The notes under the pieces were generated by a model that saw nothing but the letters and a program-made list of their open reading frames with translations, did no database searches and was not told where the DNA came from. This document shows, in pieces, positions 1-10,497 of a DNA stretch of 64,000 bases. The translations under genes and the position numbers were made by a program. Each line of letters starts with the position of its first letter. Positions within the stretch are counted from its first letter, which is position 1. This DNA comes from Methanolacinia petrolearia DSM 11571 (GTDB lineage Archaea > Halobacteriota > Methanomicrobia > Methanomicrobiales > Methanomicrobiaceae): NCBI RefSeq assembly GCF_000147875.1, contig NC_014507.1:1550001-1614000 (forward strand), given 5' to 3'.

Positions 1-748
1 CTGCCCGAATTACTAGTCATCATTATGCATTTTGAGTCTCTGCATCAGCCGGAAAAGCATCTAAGAAGATATACAGGGATTCATAAAAGTCACAAAACCG
101 GTCCAAAGCCCCCGAAGATCATCAGAAGATAATAGCAGAGAGTCCTGCACGTGAAGATGATATTCCGGGAACACGAAACAGAACCCAAAGAATCATATTT
201 GGCTGACTAAGAAAAGGACAAAGAAAAAAAGCAGCTAAAAATATGGCCCCCCGTATTCCGGAGAAAGGAGACAAACTATCTGTTAATATTGTTCCATATG
301 AAAAACAGAGACATTGGTGAATGAAACAGTGAAGAAAGCAATAGGATAATCTATCGTTAAAAAAATACAATTCCACTATTTTTTGTATATTTAACCATCT
401 GAATACCGATCATAGATACAGAGTCTCAAAAGATGAATTCTGTATTACACCGGGTAAATATCGCAGAATAAGAGATTCATACAAAATTCGTACGGTTTGA
501 ACAAAAACGAATGGAAAATTTAATATAATTGATTGTCTTTTTTAATTATAAGACTGGAAAACAAACGCAGGTCATACTCTAACTGCTGTTGTTACTGGCC
601 GAAATTTGTTTTCTGGGGGACGGTTATTACGAATGCCAACATTAAGTCTAGCTCTGCCCATGCCGGGCGGCGAACTTTTTAGTAAGTCATACCAGCGACT
701 ACCCGACGACATGGAATCTGCCCGTCACCTGACAGGGAGGGATGTTGA
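1..748. other. Upstream non-coding region
   Basis: I see no gene I can support here. A minus-strand reading frame at about 122-376 is hydrophobic but has no recognisable domain or convincing ribosome site. AT-rich stretches around 510-550 could hold the promoter of the beta-helix gene that starts at 749. A stretch at 541-562 resembles one at 4358-4376 in front of the paralogous gene, so some upstream sequence was probably duplicated along with the gene. Confidence 0.4.
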
Positions 749-3538
749 GTGATACCGGACAGAGGGGAACGGACCATTGCATTAATCCTTTTCATTTCGG
801 TTTTTGTCCTGGCTGTGCCCGTCGCCGGTGAGACTATCACAATCGACAATTCTTCTTCGATTGCCAGTGCTCTTCTTTGTGTCGGCGACAGCGGGACTCT
901 CATCCTCCAGCCGGGTATATATTTCGAAAATTCGATAACCCTGACGAACAACACCACAATTACTGCCAACATATCGGCCGGCGGCAGTGCGGCGGATACG
1001 ATCATCGACGCGGTGATGGGTGGAAGGATCTTTGATACCGGTGCCTATTCGATCTCAGTCGACAGCCTGAGTCTAAGGAACGGGTATGCAGATATCGGCG
1101 GTGCGATCTACACCACCACCGGTGAAGTAAGCATCAATTCATCCGAGTTCACAAACTGCTCGGCCAGCCAGCATGGCGGTGCAATCGATTCCAACGACAT
1201 CGTAACCGTCAACTCTTCCGCATTCACAGACTGTTCGGCTGCAAACGACGGCGGCGCGATATATTCCTACGGCTCTGAAACTGCCGTACATGCTGACAAC
1301 TCTACATTCACGCGCTGTTCCGGCAGAAACGGCGGCGCAATATTTTCCGGCCTGGACGATAATCCAGAGATCATAACCTCATCCACGTTCATAAACTGTA
1401 CAGCTACAAATAAAGGCGGTGCGGTCTATACCAATACCGGCGGCGGCACAACCTTCGAATCGTCCACATTCACGGACTGCACTGCCGGAAGTGGCAGGGG
1501 CGGTGCAATATTTTCCGGCGGCAACTCTCTTTTAACTATTGCCTCATCGGGTTTTACAAACTGCACAGCCGGACAAGGAGGTGCGATCCTGTCCAACTCT
1601 CTTAATTTAACAACCATTACATCATCAACATTCACAAACTGCTCGGCTACAAACGGCGGCACGATCCAAACCGGCGAAGCAGTCACCCTAACCATCAGCG
1701 TATCCACGTTCACGGGCTGTTCGGCCACCGGCAACGGGAGCGCAGTCAACTCCGACGGCGCCGGTACCGTAACAGTTACCTCCTCCGTATTCTCGGACTG
1801 CTCGGCCGGCCTGCACGGCGGCGTAATTTTTTCTGCCAACGATACCATAACTGTGGATTCTTCCGTGTTCACAGGCTGTTCGGCTACAAACGGCGGCGCG
1901 ATATATTCCTATCTTAACACTGTAACCGTCAACGCCTCGACTTTCACGGGCTGCTCGGCAGACAGGGGCGGTGCGATCTTTTCCGCCAATGATAACGTGA
2001 CCGTCAATTCCTCTACGCTCACAGACTGCACGGCATCCCTTTACGGCGGTGCGATCGGTGCCCGCCTCGGCAGCATGCACTTCTCCCGGATCTACAACTG
2101 TAGTTCAGGGGACCCTGCTGTGCATTCTTCCGAATCCTTCAATGCGACGAACAACTGGTGGGGGACTAACAGCGACCCGTCAGGATTTACATCAGGACCG
2201 GTCACGTACACCCCGTGGCTCGTCCTCGGGGCGACAGCCGATCCTGTTACAATAATGACCAGCGAGACCTCCGTCATCAGGGCGAACCTGACACACGACG
2301 TAAACGGCACCGACACATCGGGCAGCGGTTTCGTCCCCGACGGAATCCCTGTGAAGTTCGATCTTGTAACCGGTTCCGCAAGCCTGTCGGTTACTGAAGG
2401 AAACATAACCTCCGGTGTAAACGAAACAGTCTTTACACCAGCCACCTCCATAATTTCAACAGTCAACGTCACCGTCGACGATCAGAACGTAAGCGTTCAG
2501 ATTTTGATAACACCGGAGGCGTCGTTTTACGCCACACCGGTATCCGGAACCGTTCCGCTCACAGTATCGTTCACCGATACGTCCACGGGATCTCCGACCT
2601 GCTGGAACTGGTCGTTCGGCGACGGCGAATGGTCCAATACCACCAACCCCGGCTTAAAAAATGTTACACATACATACCTGTCGACAGGAACTTATACGGT
2701 CAACCTGACAGTCAGCAATGCATTGGGAAATGACACAGAATCACTGGCCGGTTACATTACAGTTAATACGGCTTCTTCATCTGTAGGCACCACCTCCTCC
2801 GGGGGAGGATCGAACACCAACACAGGAACGGGTTTTACGACCGATCTTGAAGCTGGAAGCAGTACATCCTTCGATATGGATAAAGGTGCGGTATATATGG
2901 TCACGGTCACAGCCGGAAACGACATTCAAAAACTGATGATAACAGTCCAGAGAAGCACCTCGGTTCCCTCATCGGTAGGATATACGGGTACTAACGTCTA
3001 CGAGTACGAGGATGCAAAACTCTATTATGCCGACGCCTCTGACGTTTCCGGGGTGACTTATTATTTTAAGGTGGAAAAGAACTGGCTGGCAACCAGCGGC
3101 TATAGTTACGACGACATAGTAATGATGTATTATAATGAAGAATCAGGAGAATGGGAGAAACTGGCGACTACTTTCGCCGGCGAGGACAATACATATTATT
3201 ATTACAGTGCGGACGCCCGGTCATTCTCGTGGCTTGCAATCACTATATTCAAAGGTGCAACAATCGTTCCGGAAGGATCTGAACCTGCTTCATCCCACTC
3301 TAATGCTTACATTACACAAACCGATGCAACAACAGGTACCTCTTCGTCGTCCAACGTGACAGCCAAATCAACCGTAACTTCAGGCAATACAACTGCTCAA
3401 GAAGAACCGCGATCATGGTCGTCCTTTGCAGTCCCAATATTACTTGTTCTCATGCTCATTATATTCATAATCATCGGGCTGGCAACGCGCAGGAAAAAAG
3501 ATGAATATCCCGAAGAATGGTATGAAGGCCGGAAATAA
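749..3538 (+). CDS. Secreted beta-helix surface protein with PKD and PGF-pre-PGF-like domains
   Basis: Predicted cell-surface protein of 929 residues. The GTG start is chosen because GGGAGG lies just upstream, and it gives a short N-terminus followed by a signal peptide (residues about 9-27). Residues about 30-485 are a right-handed beta-helix of repeated units with the pattern GGAI, then S-S-x-F, then a Cys (polymorphic-membrane-protein-like repeats). An Ig/invasin-like segment follows (about 490-585), then a PKD domain (about 588-673, with the WNWSFGDG signature). Next comes a region resembling the archaeal PGF-pre-PGF domain (about 700-850), a Ser/Thr-rich stalk, and one transmembrane helix (about 890-912) with a basic tail. 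Function is probably adhesion or surface structure. A shorter paralogue lies at 4447-5778. The domain reading is confident; the ligand is unknown. Confidence 0.85.
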   Translation: MIPDRGERTIALILFISVFVLAVPVAGETITIDNSSSIASALLCVGDSGTLILQPGIYFENSITLTNNTTITANISAGGSAADTIIDAVMGGRIFDTGAYSISVDSLSLRNGYADIGGAIYTTTGEVSINSSEFTNCSASQHGGAIDSNDIVTVNSSAFTDCSAANDGGAIYSYGSETAVHADNSTFTRCSGRNGGAIFSGLDDNPEIITSSTFINCTATNKGGAVYTNTGGGTTFESSTFTDCTAGSGRGGAIFSGGNSLLTIASSGFTNCTAGQGGAILSNSLNLTTITSSTFTNCSATNGGTIQTGEAVTLTISVSTFTGCSATGNGSAVNSDGAGTVTVTSSVFSDCSAGLHGGVIFSANDTITVDSSVFTGCSATNGGAIYSYLNTVTVNASTFTGCSADRGGAIFSANDNVTVNSSTLTDCTASLYGGAIGARLGSMHFSRIYNCSSGDPAVHSSESFNATNNWWGTNSDPSGFTSGPVTYTPWLVLGATADPVTIMTSETSVIRANLTHDVNGTDTSGSGFVPDGIPVKFDLVTGSASLSVTEGNITSGVNETVFTPATSIISTVNVTVDDQNVSVQILITPEASFYATPVSGTVPLTVSFTDTSTGSPTCWNWSFGDGEWSNTTNPGLKNVTHTYLSTGTYTVNLTVSNALGNDTESLAGYITVNTASSSVGTTSSGGGSNTNTGTGFTTDLEAGSSTSFDMDKGAVYMVTVTAGNDIQKLMITVQRSTSVPSSVGYTGTNVYEYEDAKLYYADASDVSGVTYYFKVEKNWLATSGYSYDDIVMMYYNEESGEWEKLATTFAGEDNTYYYYSADARSFSWLAITIFKGATIVPEGSEPASSHSNAYITQTDATTGTSSSSNVTAKSTVTSGNTTAQEEPRSWSSFAVPILLVLMLIIFIIIGLATRRKKDEYPEEWYEGRK

Positions 3539-3607
3539 TCCGGCATCTCTCTTTTGACTGATACAACAGGATATATTTACCGCAAATAGATCGGAACGTA
3601 ATCAAAC

Positions 3608-3946
3608 TCAGGCAACCACTTTGAAAATCCGGACAAGAACCTCTTCGACCTCTCCTGCTTTAACGGGATTCACTTTGCCGATCCTGTACAAAATTATCGA
3701 CTTTTCCGCCGTAAAGATCCTGTTCGGCCGGATGAAGCTTTCGACCTTAATTGCACCTTCTACAAAATCGGAGTCGGACAAAGGGACAGAATAATTGTCA
3801 TTTCTGTTCCTGGAAGTAATCTGGCAGAGAATCAGGTCGTCCCCGTTTAATACCGCGGCCACAAAGACCGGCCTCCGTTTTGTGCCGGATAAGTCGGAGA
3901 AAGGAAACGGAACTACTAATACATCCCCTTTTACAAATTGCTCCAT
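3608..3946 (-). CDS. MazF/PemK-type toxin
   Basis: A 112-residue protein of the MazF/PemK family. It has the N-terminal signature GDVLVVPFPFSDL followed by KRRPVFV and a mid-protein C-Q-I-T-S segment, as expected for these SH3-barrel endoribonucleases that cut mRNA when free of antitoxin. Length is typical. It overlaps the upstream AbrB-type antitoxin gene by 16 bases, the usual coupled toxin-antitoxin arrangement. The pair sits between two beta-helix paralogues on the opposite strand and is probably an insertion into that duplicated locus. The specific cleavage site cannot be told from sequence. Confidence 0.88.
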   Translation of the reverse strand: MEQFVKGDVLVVPFPFSDLSGTKRRPVFVAAVLNGDDLILCQITSRNRNDNYSVPLSDSDFVEGAIKVESFIRPNRIFTAEKSIILYRIGKVNPVKAGEVEEVLVRIFKVVA

Positions 3947-4173
3947 GCCTCATCTTCTTCCTTTGAATCCCAGTCTCCTGCGAGAACTTTTTCAGAGGCA
4001 TATGCACATGAAAGCAGTTCGTCCACATCGTCAAGAGGTCTCAGTTCAATCCTGTCATCATAGGCAAGAATGGCAACTTTTGTTCCCTCGCGGAACTTCT
4101 CCCTGACAGACTTGGGTATGACAACCTGCCCCTTCTCAGTTATCTTTCCGGTTTTTATCTCGATAAGATCCAT
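3931..4173 (-). CDS. AbrB/SpoVT-family antitoxin
   Basis: An 80-residue protein with an N-terminal swapped-hairpin AbrB DNA-binding domain (residues about 5-45: T-G-K-I-T-E-K-G-Q-V-V-I-P-K-S-V-R). The acidic C-terminal tail (KEEDEAW) would bind and neutralise the toxin encoded immediately downstream. The frame stays open 59 codons further upstream, but the extra part looks like unrelated AT-rich sequence. I therefore start at the Met directly before the AbrB domain. It probably autoregulates the pair, as is usual for this family. Confidence 0.85.
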   Translation of the reverse strand: MDLIEIKTGKITEKGQVVIPKSVREKFREGTKVAILAYDDRIELRPLDDVDELLSCAYASEKVLAGDWDSKEEDEAWSNL

Positions 4174-4446
4174 ATTATCCCGACTTACATATCTTATTTG
4201 TAAGGTGAATATTAAATCCATTCCCTCATAACAGTCGTACTTCCTGGAGATCTTCGGGCGAACCCGACAATCAAAATTTATTTTACATAGTTGAAAAAGC
4301 CATACATTTAAAAAAATCAAAATCGCAAACGGCAAATAGCGCTTTTTCATGAATAATTAATTACAGACTGGAAAATGTATACAGACCGGCCTCAGTATCA
4401 TTTTTGCCGCCGGTCAGCCCCTTATTTCCGGGAACAGCAACTACAT

Positions 4447-5778
4447 ATGTCGATATTCACCAGGGTTCGCGACGCGACCGAATGGCGGGTTGTCCGGAGA
4501 ACAATATCTCCGGGCCCCGGCCCCTCACCAGAAACAAAGAGACGACGTATAAAGCAGGTCAGGATCTCCCTGGCCAAAGTCCTCATCTCTTTTCTGGTTT
4601 TGGCGATGGCATTGCCCGTCTCGGGCGAAACAATAACCATTGACAATACATCCGGCACACCCACAATCGCAAAGGCACTTCTTTATGCCGGCGACAACGG
4701 GACGGTCGTTCTCAGGCCGGGAATATATTTTGAGAATTCGATTGTCCTGGAGAACAGTGCAACAATAACCGCCGACAAGTCCGCAGGCTACGGTGCGGAG
4801 GACACGATCATCGACGCGGAGCAGTCGGGCAGGATCTTTGACGCCGCCGGTTATTCGCTCTCTATCGACAACCTGACCTTCCGGAACGGAAAGGCAGATC
4901 ACGGCGGTGCAATATACCTGGATTCAGGCACACTCAGCGTCACGTCATCCGTATTCGCAAACTGCTCTGCGGACTACGGCGGTGCGATCTTCTCGGACAC
5001 CGACAGCACGGTCACGGTTATATCATCCGCGTTCACCAACTGTTCGGCCATCAACAGCGGAGGCGCGATCCTGTCCGGCTTCAACAGCACGGTCACGGTC
5101 GTATCATCCGCGTTCACCAACTGCTCGGCTGTCAATACCGGAGGAGCGATCTATATCTTCTCCGGCACTCTTAACACCACATCAACGGCCTTCTTCAGCT
5201 GCTCTGCATCATCCTACTCCGGCGGTGCGATCTACTCCAGTTCCTTCAGCCCCGTCACAATCACATCATCCTCGTTCACCGGCTGCTCGTCTCCCTGCCG
5301 CGGCGGTGCGATCTGTTCGTACAAAGGCGGCAGCATGCATTTTTGCCGGATCTACAATTGCAGTTTGGAGGCACCTGCAGTATATTCCCACAACAATTTC
5401 GATGCATCGGAGAACTGGTGGGGTACGAATACCGATCCGTCCGGGTTTTCAGAAGGGTCCGTCAGGTATGACCCGTGGCTCGTCCTCGGAGTAGCCACCA
5501 GCTCAGTTACCGTAGCGACCGGTGAGACCTCCGTTATCCGGGCGAACCTGACGCACGATGTAAACGGAATCGATACCTCGGGCAACGGCCTTCTCCCTGA
5601 CGGAATTCCGGTAACATTCGATCTTGCAGCAGGTTTGGGCAACCTTTCCGTTACCGGGGGAGAGATCGCCGGCGGTGCGAACGGGACAATCTTTACTGCG
5701 GCCGGCTCAGGGCTGGTGACCGTCACCGCCAAAGCAGACGGCCAGACAGTCGGCACATTTACCATGGTAACATCCTGA
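4447..5778 (+). CDS. Beta-helix surface protein, short paralogue without C-terminal anchor
   Basis: Paralogue of the protein at 749-3538, sharing the signal-peptide junction (SGETITIDN), the beta-helix repeats (GGAI / S-S-x-F-x-x-C) and the Ig/invasin-like segment that follows. It then stops (residues counted from 4447: signal about 39-59, helix about 60-345, Ig-like about 350-443). The PKD, PGF-pre-PGF-like and transmembrane parts are missing, so the product is either released or a truncated duplicate. An ATG at 4375 is in frame and would add 24 residues; I prefer 4447 because even from there the signal peptide is preceded by a long basic stretch. The start is uncertain, the reading frame is not. 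Confidence 0.75.
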   Translation: MSIFTRVRDATEWRVVRRTISPGPGPSPETKRRRIKQVRISLAKVLISFLVLAMALPVSGETITIDNTSGTPTIAKALLYAGDNGTVVLRPGIYFENSIVLENSATITADKSAGYGAEDTIIDAEQSGRIFDAAGYSLSIDNLTFRNGKADHGGAIYLDSGTLSVTSSVFANCSADYGGAIFSDTDSTVTVISSAFTNCSAINSGGAILSGFNSTVTVVSSAFTNCSAVNTGGAIYIFSGTLNTTSTAFFSCSASSYSGGAIYSSSFSPVTITSSSFTGCSSPCRGGAICSYKGGSMHFCRIYNCSLEAPAVYSHNNFDASENWWGTNTDPSGFSEGSVRYDPWLVLGVATSSVTVATGETSVIRANLTHDVNGIDTSGNGLLPDGIPVTFDLAAGLGNLSVTGGEIAGGANGTIFTAAGSGLVTVTAKADGQTVGTFTMVTS

Positions 5779-5851
5779 ACCTGTAATATGCGGCCATCAT
5801 TACGGAACGAATTCATAAATTCAAATATACTGTAGAGTAAAACAATAATTA

Positions 5852-6190
5852 ATGACCAATATTGTAGAGATAGAGATCGTTGGGTTCTCGGATTCGTCAT
5901 GCGGGCCTTTCCCTTGCGACGGCGACCGGACGTGCGAACTCGAGAAGTGTGCACCTTCCGAAAACTTGGTTACGGCGTTCGAGGCTCTTTCCGAGCGTAT
6001 CAAATATATCTTCGGCAGCAATGTTGCGCTGAAGCTCACGCTTCTCGACGACGGGATCCCGGATCATATCGTCGCGATAATCGAAGAAAAACACCCGCCT
6101 ATCCCGATTGTGATCGTCAACGGAAAGGTAACGCCTATCGGAAGGATCTCGCTTCCCCAGATCAGGGAAGAGATCGAAAGGGCCCTGTGA
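5852..6190 (+). CDS. Small thioredoxin-like conserved protein
   Basis: A 112-residue cytoplasmic protein with four Cys near the N-terminus (S-S-C-G-P-F-P-C-D-G, then C-E-L-E-K-C). A PPIPIVIVNGK segment near residue 90 matches in shape the cis-proline strand and final helix of thioredoxin folds. A small redox or metal-handling protein is likely, but I do not recognise a named family. It lies 74 bases after the short beta-helix gene and 52 bases before a small membrane protein on the same strand, so it may share a transcript with the latter. Confidence 0.7.
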   Translation: MTNIVEIEIVGFSDSSCGPFPCDGDRTCELEKCAPSENLVTAFEALSERIKYIFGSNVALKLTLLDDGIPDHIVAIIEEKHPPIPIVIVNGKVTPIGRISLPQIREEIERAL

Positions 6191-6241
6191 GCGCCTTTTT
6201 CAGGAAGGATTTTATTATTGATATGACAAGGATTGTGTTAC

Positions 6242-6601
6242 ATGCCTGAACTTGTATACATAAACCCGTTGTCCGCGGCAAAAATTGTAGCAGCCATATC
6301 GATCGTGCTCGGATTTATTGCGGGAATAATAATAGTATTTCTCGGACTTTTCACGGTCCTGGCGTCACTGGTGATACCTGTCAGCACAGTCGAAGCGGGA
6401 GCCGATCTCCTTTCGGGCGTCCTGCAGGTGATCGTAACGACAATCGCACTCGCGATCCTGGGTTTCATCACCGGCGGGATCGCGGCGTTCATCTATAATA
6501 TAGCGGCGGGAATCTTCGGCGGTCTCGACCTCGGTTTTGTCGACGCGATATTCGTAGCTGAAGAGGAACCCGGAAATGAAAATTCCATAGGGTACGAATG
6601 A
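6242..6601 (+). CDS. Small integral membrane protein, function unknown
   Basis: A 119-residue protein with an N-terminal hydrophobic helix (about 10-45) and two more hydrophobic Gly/Ala-rich segments (about 60-105), then an acidic tail. The ATG at 6242 is preferred to a TTG nine bases upstream. I do not recognise the family. It is convergent with the tetrapyrrole operon, and the AT-rich stretch 6602-6667 between them, with T and A runs, could end both transcripts. Confidence 0.6.
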   Translation: MPELVYINPLSAAKIVAAISIVLGFIAGIIIVFLGLFTVLASLVIPVSTVEAGADLLSGVLQVIVTTIALAILGFITGGIAAFIYNIAAGIFGGLDLGFVDAIFVAEEEPGNENSIGYE

Positions 6602-6667
6602 TTCGTGCCTGAAAATAAAAATTAAAAAAATCAGAAAATCAAAAAAAATTTTTAAAAATATTCCCGG

Positions 6668-7393
6668 TTACTCCCTGTAAAGAGAGACTACATCCCCGAT
6701 GACAATAATAGCCGGGGGCTTGACACCCCGCACCCGGGCTTTTTCTGAAATATCTTCCAGCGTCCCGGTCGTTACACGCTGGTCGGGCCGAAGCCCCCTC
6801 TCGATTATCGCGACCGGCCGATCGCCGTTCATGCCGTTTTCAACGAGGAACCGGCTTATCTTCGGGAGGTTCTTTACTCCCATGAGGATGACGAGTGTTC
6901 CCTTCGTTCCTGCAAGCCATTTCCAGTCGATTGCAGACTCTTCTTTTGTCGGGTCTTCGTGCCCGGTGAGAAACGTGACCTGCGAAGCGAAGTCCCTGTG
7001 GGTTACGGGAATTCCGACGCACTCGGGGACTGCAATTCCCGAAGTTATGCCCGGAACCATTACGACCTCGATGCCGTTGTCCCTCAGGATCTCCATCTCC
7101 TCTCCGCCCCGGCCGAAGAGGAACGGGTCGCCGCCCTTGAGCCGGACTACTGTCTTTCCCGCTTTGGCGAATTTGATCATGAGGTTTTCAATCTCGTTCT
7201 GCTCCTTCGTGTGGCTTCCGCCGTACTTCCCGACATCGATCTTTTCGACATCAGGGAGAGAGGCGATGATCTCGTCGCCCGGGAGCTGGTCATAGAGGAT
7301 AACGTCTGCGAGGTCTATGACCTCCCTCGCCCGAAATGTCATGAGGCCCAGGCCGCCGGGGCCGGATCCCACCAGATACACTTTTCCTGTCAT
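6668..7393 (-). CDS. cobA: Uroporphyrinogen-III C-methyltransferase (SUMT)
   Basis: A 241-residue SAM-dependent enzyme that methylates uroporphyrinogen III at C2 and C7 to make precorrin-2, the branch point to siroheme, cobamides and coenzyme F430. It carries the N-terminal V-G-S-G-P-G SAM-binding loop (residue about 8), the RLKGGDPFLFGRGGEE motif (about 84-99), a VPGITSG segment and the HxxxSQVTFLTGH region. The length fits a stand-alone SUMT without the CysG N-terminal half. It is the last gene of the operon, 23 bases after hemC. Confidence 0.96.
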   Translation of the reverse strand: MTGKVYLVGSGPGGLGLMTFRAREVIDLADVILYDQLPGDEIIASLPDVEKIDVGKYGGSHTKEQNEIENLMIKFAKAGKTVVRLKGGDPFLFGRGGEEMEILRDNGIEVVMVPGITSGIAVPECVGIPVTHRDFASQVTFLTGHEDPTKEESAIDWKWLAGTKGTLVILMGVKNLPKISRFLVENGMNGDRPVAIIERGLRPDQRVTTGTLEDISEKARVRGVKPPAIIVIGDVVSLYRE

Positions 7394-7416
7394 TTTTACA
7401 CCTTATGGCTATTCCT

Positions 7417-8295
7417 TTACAGCCCGAGACTCAGTCTGGCCTCTTCAATTATATCGTAGCCGATCGAACGGAGCTTCTGACCGATCAGCCGGGCCTCCTC
7501 CACGCTGCTGCCGTCGTCCTCGATCCTCTCCCATCTCTTTCCGTCGAGCGAGAGAACCTCAGCGATAAGGAACCCGTCCTCGCAGAAGACGCCCTGCGGG
7601 GTATAGCAACCGCCGCCGATCTCCTCCATGACCGCCCTCTCGACGGACGCATCCATTCTTGTCTGCTCGTGGTTCAGTGGTTCGAAGGTCTTTATGAGTT
7701 CGGGATCGTCCCTGCACACGACTGCGATGATCCCCTGGTTCGGCGACGGGACGTGCCACTGGGGGAGGAGCCTTGTTCCGGGAAGATCGAGACCGAGCCT
7801 CTCCATCCCCGCTTCGGCGAGAACTATTGCGTCGTACTCTCCTTCCTTCAGTTTTCTGATCCTCGTATCGACGTTCCCGCGAAGCTCCTTCACCTCGACA
7901 TCAAGTCCGCCGCGAAGGAACTGGGCACGTCTACGGGTGCTGGAGGTTCCGACGATCTTCACCTCCTTCAAAGGACAGTAGTGTACGAGGAAGTCCGCGG
8001 GGGAGTCCCTTTTCAGGATCGCACATGTAACGACACCGTCCGGCCTTTTTGCAGGGATGTCCTTCATGCTGTGGACCGCGAAATCGATCTCGCCTTCGAG
8101 GATCGCATCGTCGAGAGCCTTGACGAATATTCCCTGTCCGCCGACCTTATGGAGCGGAACGTTTGTTACGTTATCCCCGCTCGTGCTGATCTTTTTGACC
8201 TGGGTTTCGATCTCCAGGTCGTAGAGCATCCTGGATACTCTTTTTGTCTGGGCGAGGGCGAGCTTTGAGGCCCTTGTTCCGGCGATCAGAGACAT
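7417..8295 (-). CDS. hemC: Porphobilinogen deaminase (hydroxymethylbilane synthase)
   Basis: A 292-residue enzyme that joins four porphobilinogens into hydroxymethylbilane. It begins with the family signature [13 protein letters not shown], has FVHSMKD-type residues ([12 protein letters not shown], about 80-91) and STRRRAQ. The GGGC motif near residue 236 carries the cysteine that anchors the dipyrromethane cofactor. It overlaps the end of hemL by 10 bases. The next enzyme of the pathway, HemD, is not encoded beside it. Confidence 0.97.
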   Translation of the reverse strand: MSLIAGTRASKLALAQTKRVSRMLYDLEIETQVKKISTSGDNVTNVPLHKVGGQGIFVKALDDAILEGEIDFAVHSMKDIPAKRPDGVVTCAILKRDSPADFLVHYCPLKEVKIVGTSSTRRRAQFLRGGLDVEVKELRGNVDTRIRKLKEGEYDAIVLAEAGMERLGLDLPGTRLLPQWHVPSPNQGIIAVVCRDDPELIKTFEPLNHEQTRMDASVERAVMEEIGGGCYTPQGVFCEDGFLIAEVLSLDGKRWERIEDDGSSVEEARLIGQKLRSIGYDIIEEARLSLGL

Positions 8296-9527
8296 TTGCA
8301 GTATGCCTCTGATATCTTTTCTATATCCCCTGTGGTATGCGCAGCGGAGACGAAGTTCGTCTCGAACTGGGACGGCGGAAGGAAGATCCCCTCCTTAAGC
8401 ATCCCCTTCCAGAACTTGCCGAACTTTTCGGTGTCGCTCTGCTTCGCCTCGACATAGTTCGAAGGCGGAGAGTCCCTGAAGTAGAGCTTGAACATCGAGC
8501 CGAGACGGACGAAAGAGTTCCTGTAGCGTTCGGGAAGATAATCTTCGATTTCTTTCGTGAACCCGTCGAGCTTATCGTAGAGACCGCTGTTTTCATGAAT
8601 ATATCTCAGCGCCGCGATTCCTGCGGAGACCGAGAGCGGATTCCCGCTGAATGTTCCGGCCTGGTAGACCGGTCCTGCGGGTGCGACGAGCTCCATGATC
8701 TCCTTTCGTCCGGCGAAGATTCCCATCGGAAGACCTCCACCTGCGATCTTTCCGAGCGTCGTTATGTCCGGCTTTATATCATACATGACCTGTGCTCCGC
8801 CGATTCCTACCCTGTAGCCGCAGATAACTTCGTCCATTATCAGGAGGACGTCGTTTTCGGCCGTGATCTTTCGCACCTCTTTGAGGTAATCCTTCTCCGG
8901 GAGTACCGGGCCGACATTGCCCATGACCGGTTCGAGGATGAATGCGGCGATATCTTTGTTCTTCGAGAGAATTTCTTCGAGTGACTCGATGTCGTTGTAC
9001 GGAACCTGCATCGTGTGGGATACGACATCCGGGATTACTCCTGCTGAATCGGGAACGCCCATCGTCAGAGCACCGGACCCGGCCTGGATAAGAACCCCGT
9101 CGTGGGCGCCGTGGAAGCCGCCTTCGACCTTAATGATATCCTTCTTGTTCGTGTATCCCCTTGCAAGCCTTATGGCCGCCATCGTGGCCTCGGACCCGCT
9201 GGATACGAACCTGCACATATCTATCGACGGGTGATCGCAGGCGATTATCTTCGCAAGTTCGATCTCCTTTTCAGTCGGAGTCCCGTAGAGCCAGCCGTTT
9301 GTGGCTTGTTCTTCAATTGCCGCTTTTACGACGGGGTGGCAATGACCGAGAAGCAGCGGGCCGTAGCCCATACAGCAGTCGATCAGCTCGTCGCCGTCTT
9401 CCGTGTAGATCCTCGACCCGTTCGCTCTCTTGGTATAGAACGGGTAGGGCTTGATCGCCCGTACCGGGCTGCTCACGCCGCCGGGAATTAGTGTCTTTGC
9501 GATATCGAATAGTTCACTGCTCTTCAT
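8286..9527 (-). CDS. hemL: Glutamate-1-semialdehyde 2,1-aminomutase
   Basis: A 413-residue PLP enzyme converting glutamate-1-semialdehyde to 5-aminolevulinate in the C5 pathway. Signatures are [13 protein letters not shown] near the start, [25 protein letters not shown] and the PLP-lysine region [14 protein letters not shown]. The Met at 9527 is chosen because a GGTGG ribosome site lies just upstream; the frame could extend nine codons further to 9554. It overlaps the end of hemB by 14 bases, so translation is probably coupled. Confidence 0.96.
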   Translation of the reverse strand: MKSSELFDIAKTLIPGGVSSPVRAIKPYPFYTKRANGSRIYTEDGDELIDCCMGYGPLLLGHCHPVVKAAIEEQATNGWLYGTPTEKEIELAKIIACDHPSIDMCRFVSSGSEATMAAIRLARGYTNKKDIIKVEGGFHGAHDGVLIQAGSGALTMGVPDSAGVIPDVVSHTMQVPYNDIESLEEILSKNKDIAAFILEPVMGNVGPVLPEKDYLKEVRKITAENDVLLIMDEVICGYRVGIGGAQVMYDIKPDITTLGKIAGGGLPMGIFAGRKEIMELVAPAGPVYQAGTFSGNPLSVSAGIAALRYIHENSGLYDKLDGFTKEIEDYLPERYRNSFVRLGSMFKLYFRDSPPSNYVEAKQSDTEKFGKFWKGMLKEGIFLPPSQFETNFVSAAHTTGDIEKISEAYCKCL

Positions 9528-10497
9528 CGATCCACCCTGCGATGTCCTCTGCAAAATAGGTGATTATAAGATCGGCGCCCGCACGTTTTATCGATTTCAC
9601 GCTCTCCATTACGACGCGTTTCTCGTCGAGCCACCCCTTTTCGGACGCGGCCTTTATCATCGAATACTCGCCGCTGACCTGGTAGGCCGCAACGGGAACA
9701 CCGAGTGATGTTACTGACGCGATGATGTCGTGATAGAACCCGGCGGGCTTTACCATGAGAATGTCCGCTCCCTCAGAGAGATCGAGTTCGGATTCGAGGA
9801 ACGCCTCCCTCGCGTTTCCGGGCTCCATCTGGTATGTGGTCCTGTCTCCGAACGCCATGCCCGAGTCTGCGGCCTCCCTGAACGGACCATAGAGTGCACT
9901 TGCGAACTTGGTCGAATACGACATTATGGGTGTGTCATCGAAGCCTTCTTCGTCGAGAGCCTCCCTGATTGCAGTCACCTGTCCGTCAAGCATGCACGAG
10001 GGTGCGACCATATCGGCACCGGCCTCTGCATGGGATACGGCGATCCGCATCATCAGCTCAAGCGAGGGGTCGTTTAGGAGATCCGGTCCGCAGGGGGTGT
10101 CCCCGACGATCCCGCAGTGGCCGTGGGACGTGTATTCGCATGCACAGACATCTGTTATGACGACCATCTCCGGAACTTCGGACTTTATCATCCGGACGGC
10201 CTCCTGGACTACGCCGTTCTCGTTCCAGGCCTCGGTTGCCTCCTCGTCCTTGGACCCCGGAATTCCGAAGATGAGCATTGCCTGGATTCCCTTGTCAAGG
10301 ATCCTCTGCGCAATGTCGCCGGCTTCGTAGAGCGGATACCTATACTGGCCGGGCATGGATTCGATCGGCTTTTTTTTCGCGATATTCTCGTCGAAGAATA
10401 CCGGCATTACCAGGTCCTCCTTCAGGACCGTGGTCTCCCTGAAGAGAGGCTGGATATTTCTTTTTCTCAGTCTTCTGAGTCGTCTTTGCGGATACAT
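9514..10497 (-). CDS. hemB: Delta-aminolevulinic acid dehydratase (porphobilinogen synthase)
   Basis: A 327-residue enzyme that condenses two 5-aminolevulinates into porphobilinogen. It has the RRLR start typical of HemB and a zinc-type cysteine cluster ([13 protein letters not shown]). The two Schiff-base lysines lie in [15 protein letters not shown] and in [10 protein letters not shown]. This is therefore a zinc-dependent form by motif. Its start overlaps the end of hemA by 31 bases. Confidence 0.97.
   Translation of the reverse strand: MYPQRRLRRLRKRNIQPLFRETTVLKEDLVMPVFFDENIAKKKPIESMPGQYRYPLYEAGDIAQRILDKGIQAMLIFGIPGSKDEEATEAWNENGVVQEAVRMIKSEVPEMVVITDVCACEYTSHGHCGIVGDTPCGPDLLNDPSLELMMRIAVSHAEAGADMVAPSCMLDGQVTAIREALDEEGFDDTPIMSYSTKFASALYGPFREAADSGMAFGDRTTYQMEPGNAREAFLESELDLSEGADILMVKPAGFYHDIIASVTSLGVPVAAYQVSGEYSMIKAASEKGWLDEKRVVMESVKSIKRAGADLIITYFAEDIAGWIDEEQ

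Noticed and set aside
122-376. Minus-strand 84-codon hydrophobic frame at the window start
   Set aside because: No recognisable family, no clear ribosome site, and AT-rich context; could be a decayed membrane-protein piece but I cannot support it.
7405-8268. Long plus-strand open frame (287 codons) over hemC
   Set aside because: It is the antisense of an unmistakable hemC and has no family resemblance or ribosome site. The same holds for other long opposite-strand frames over hemA, hemB and hemL.
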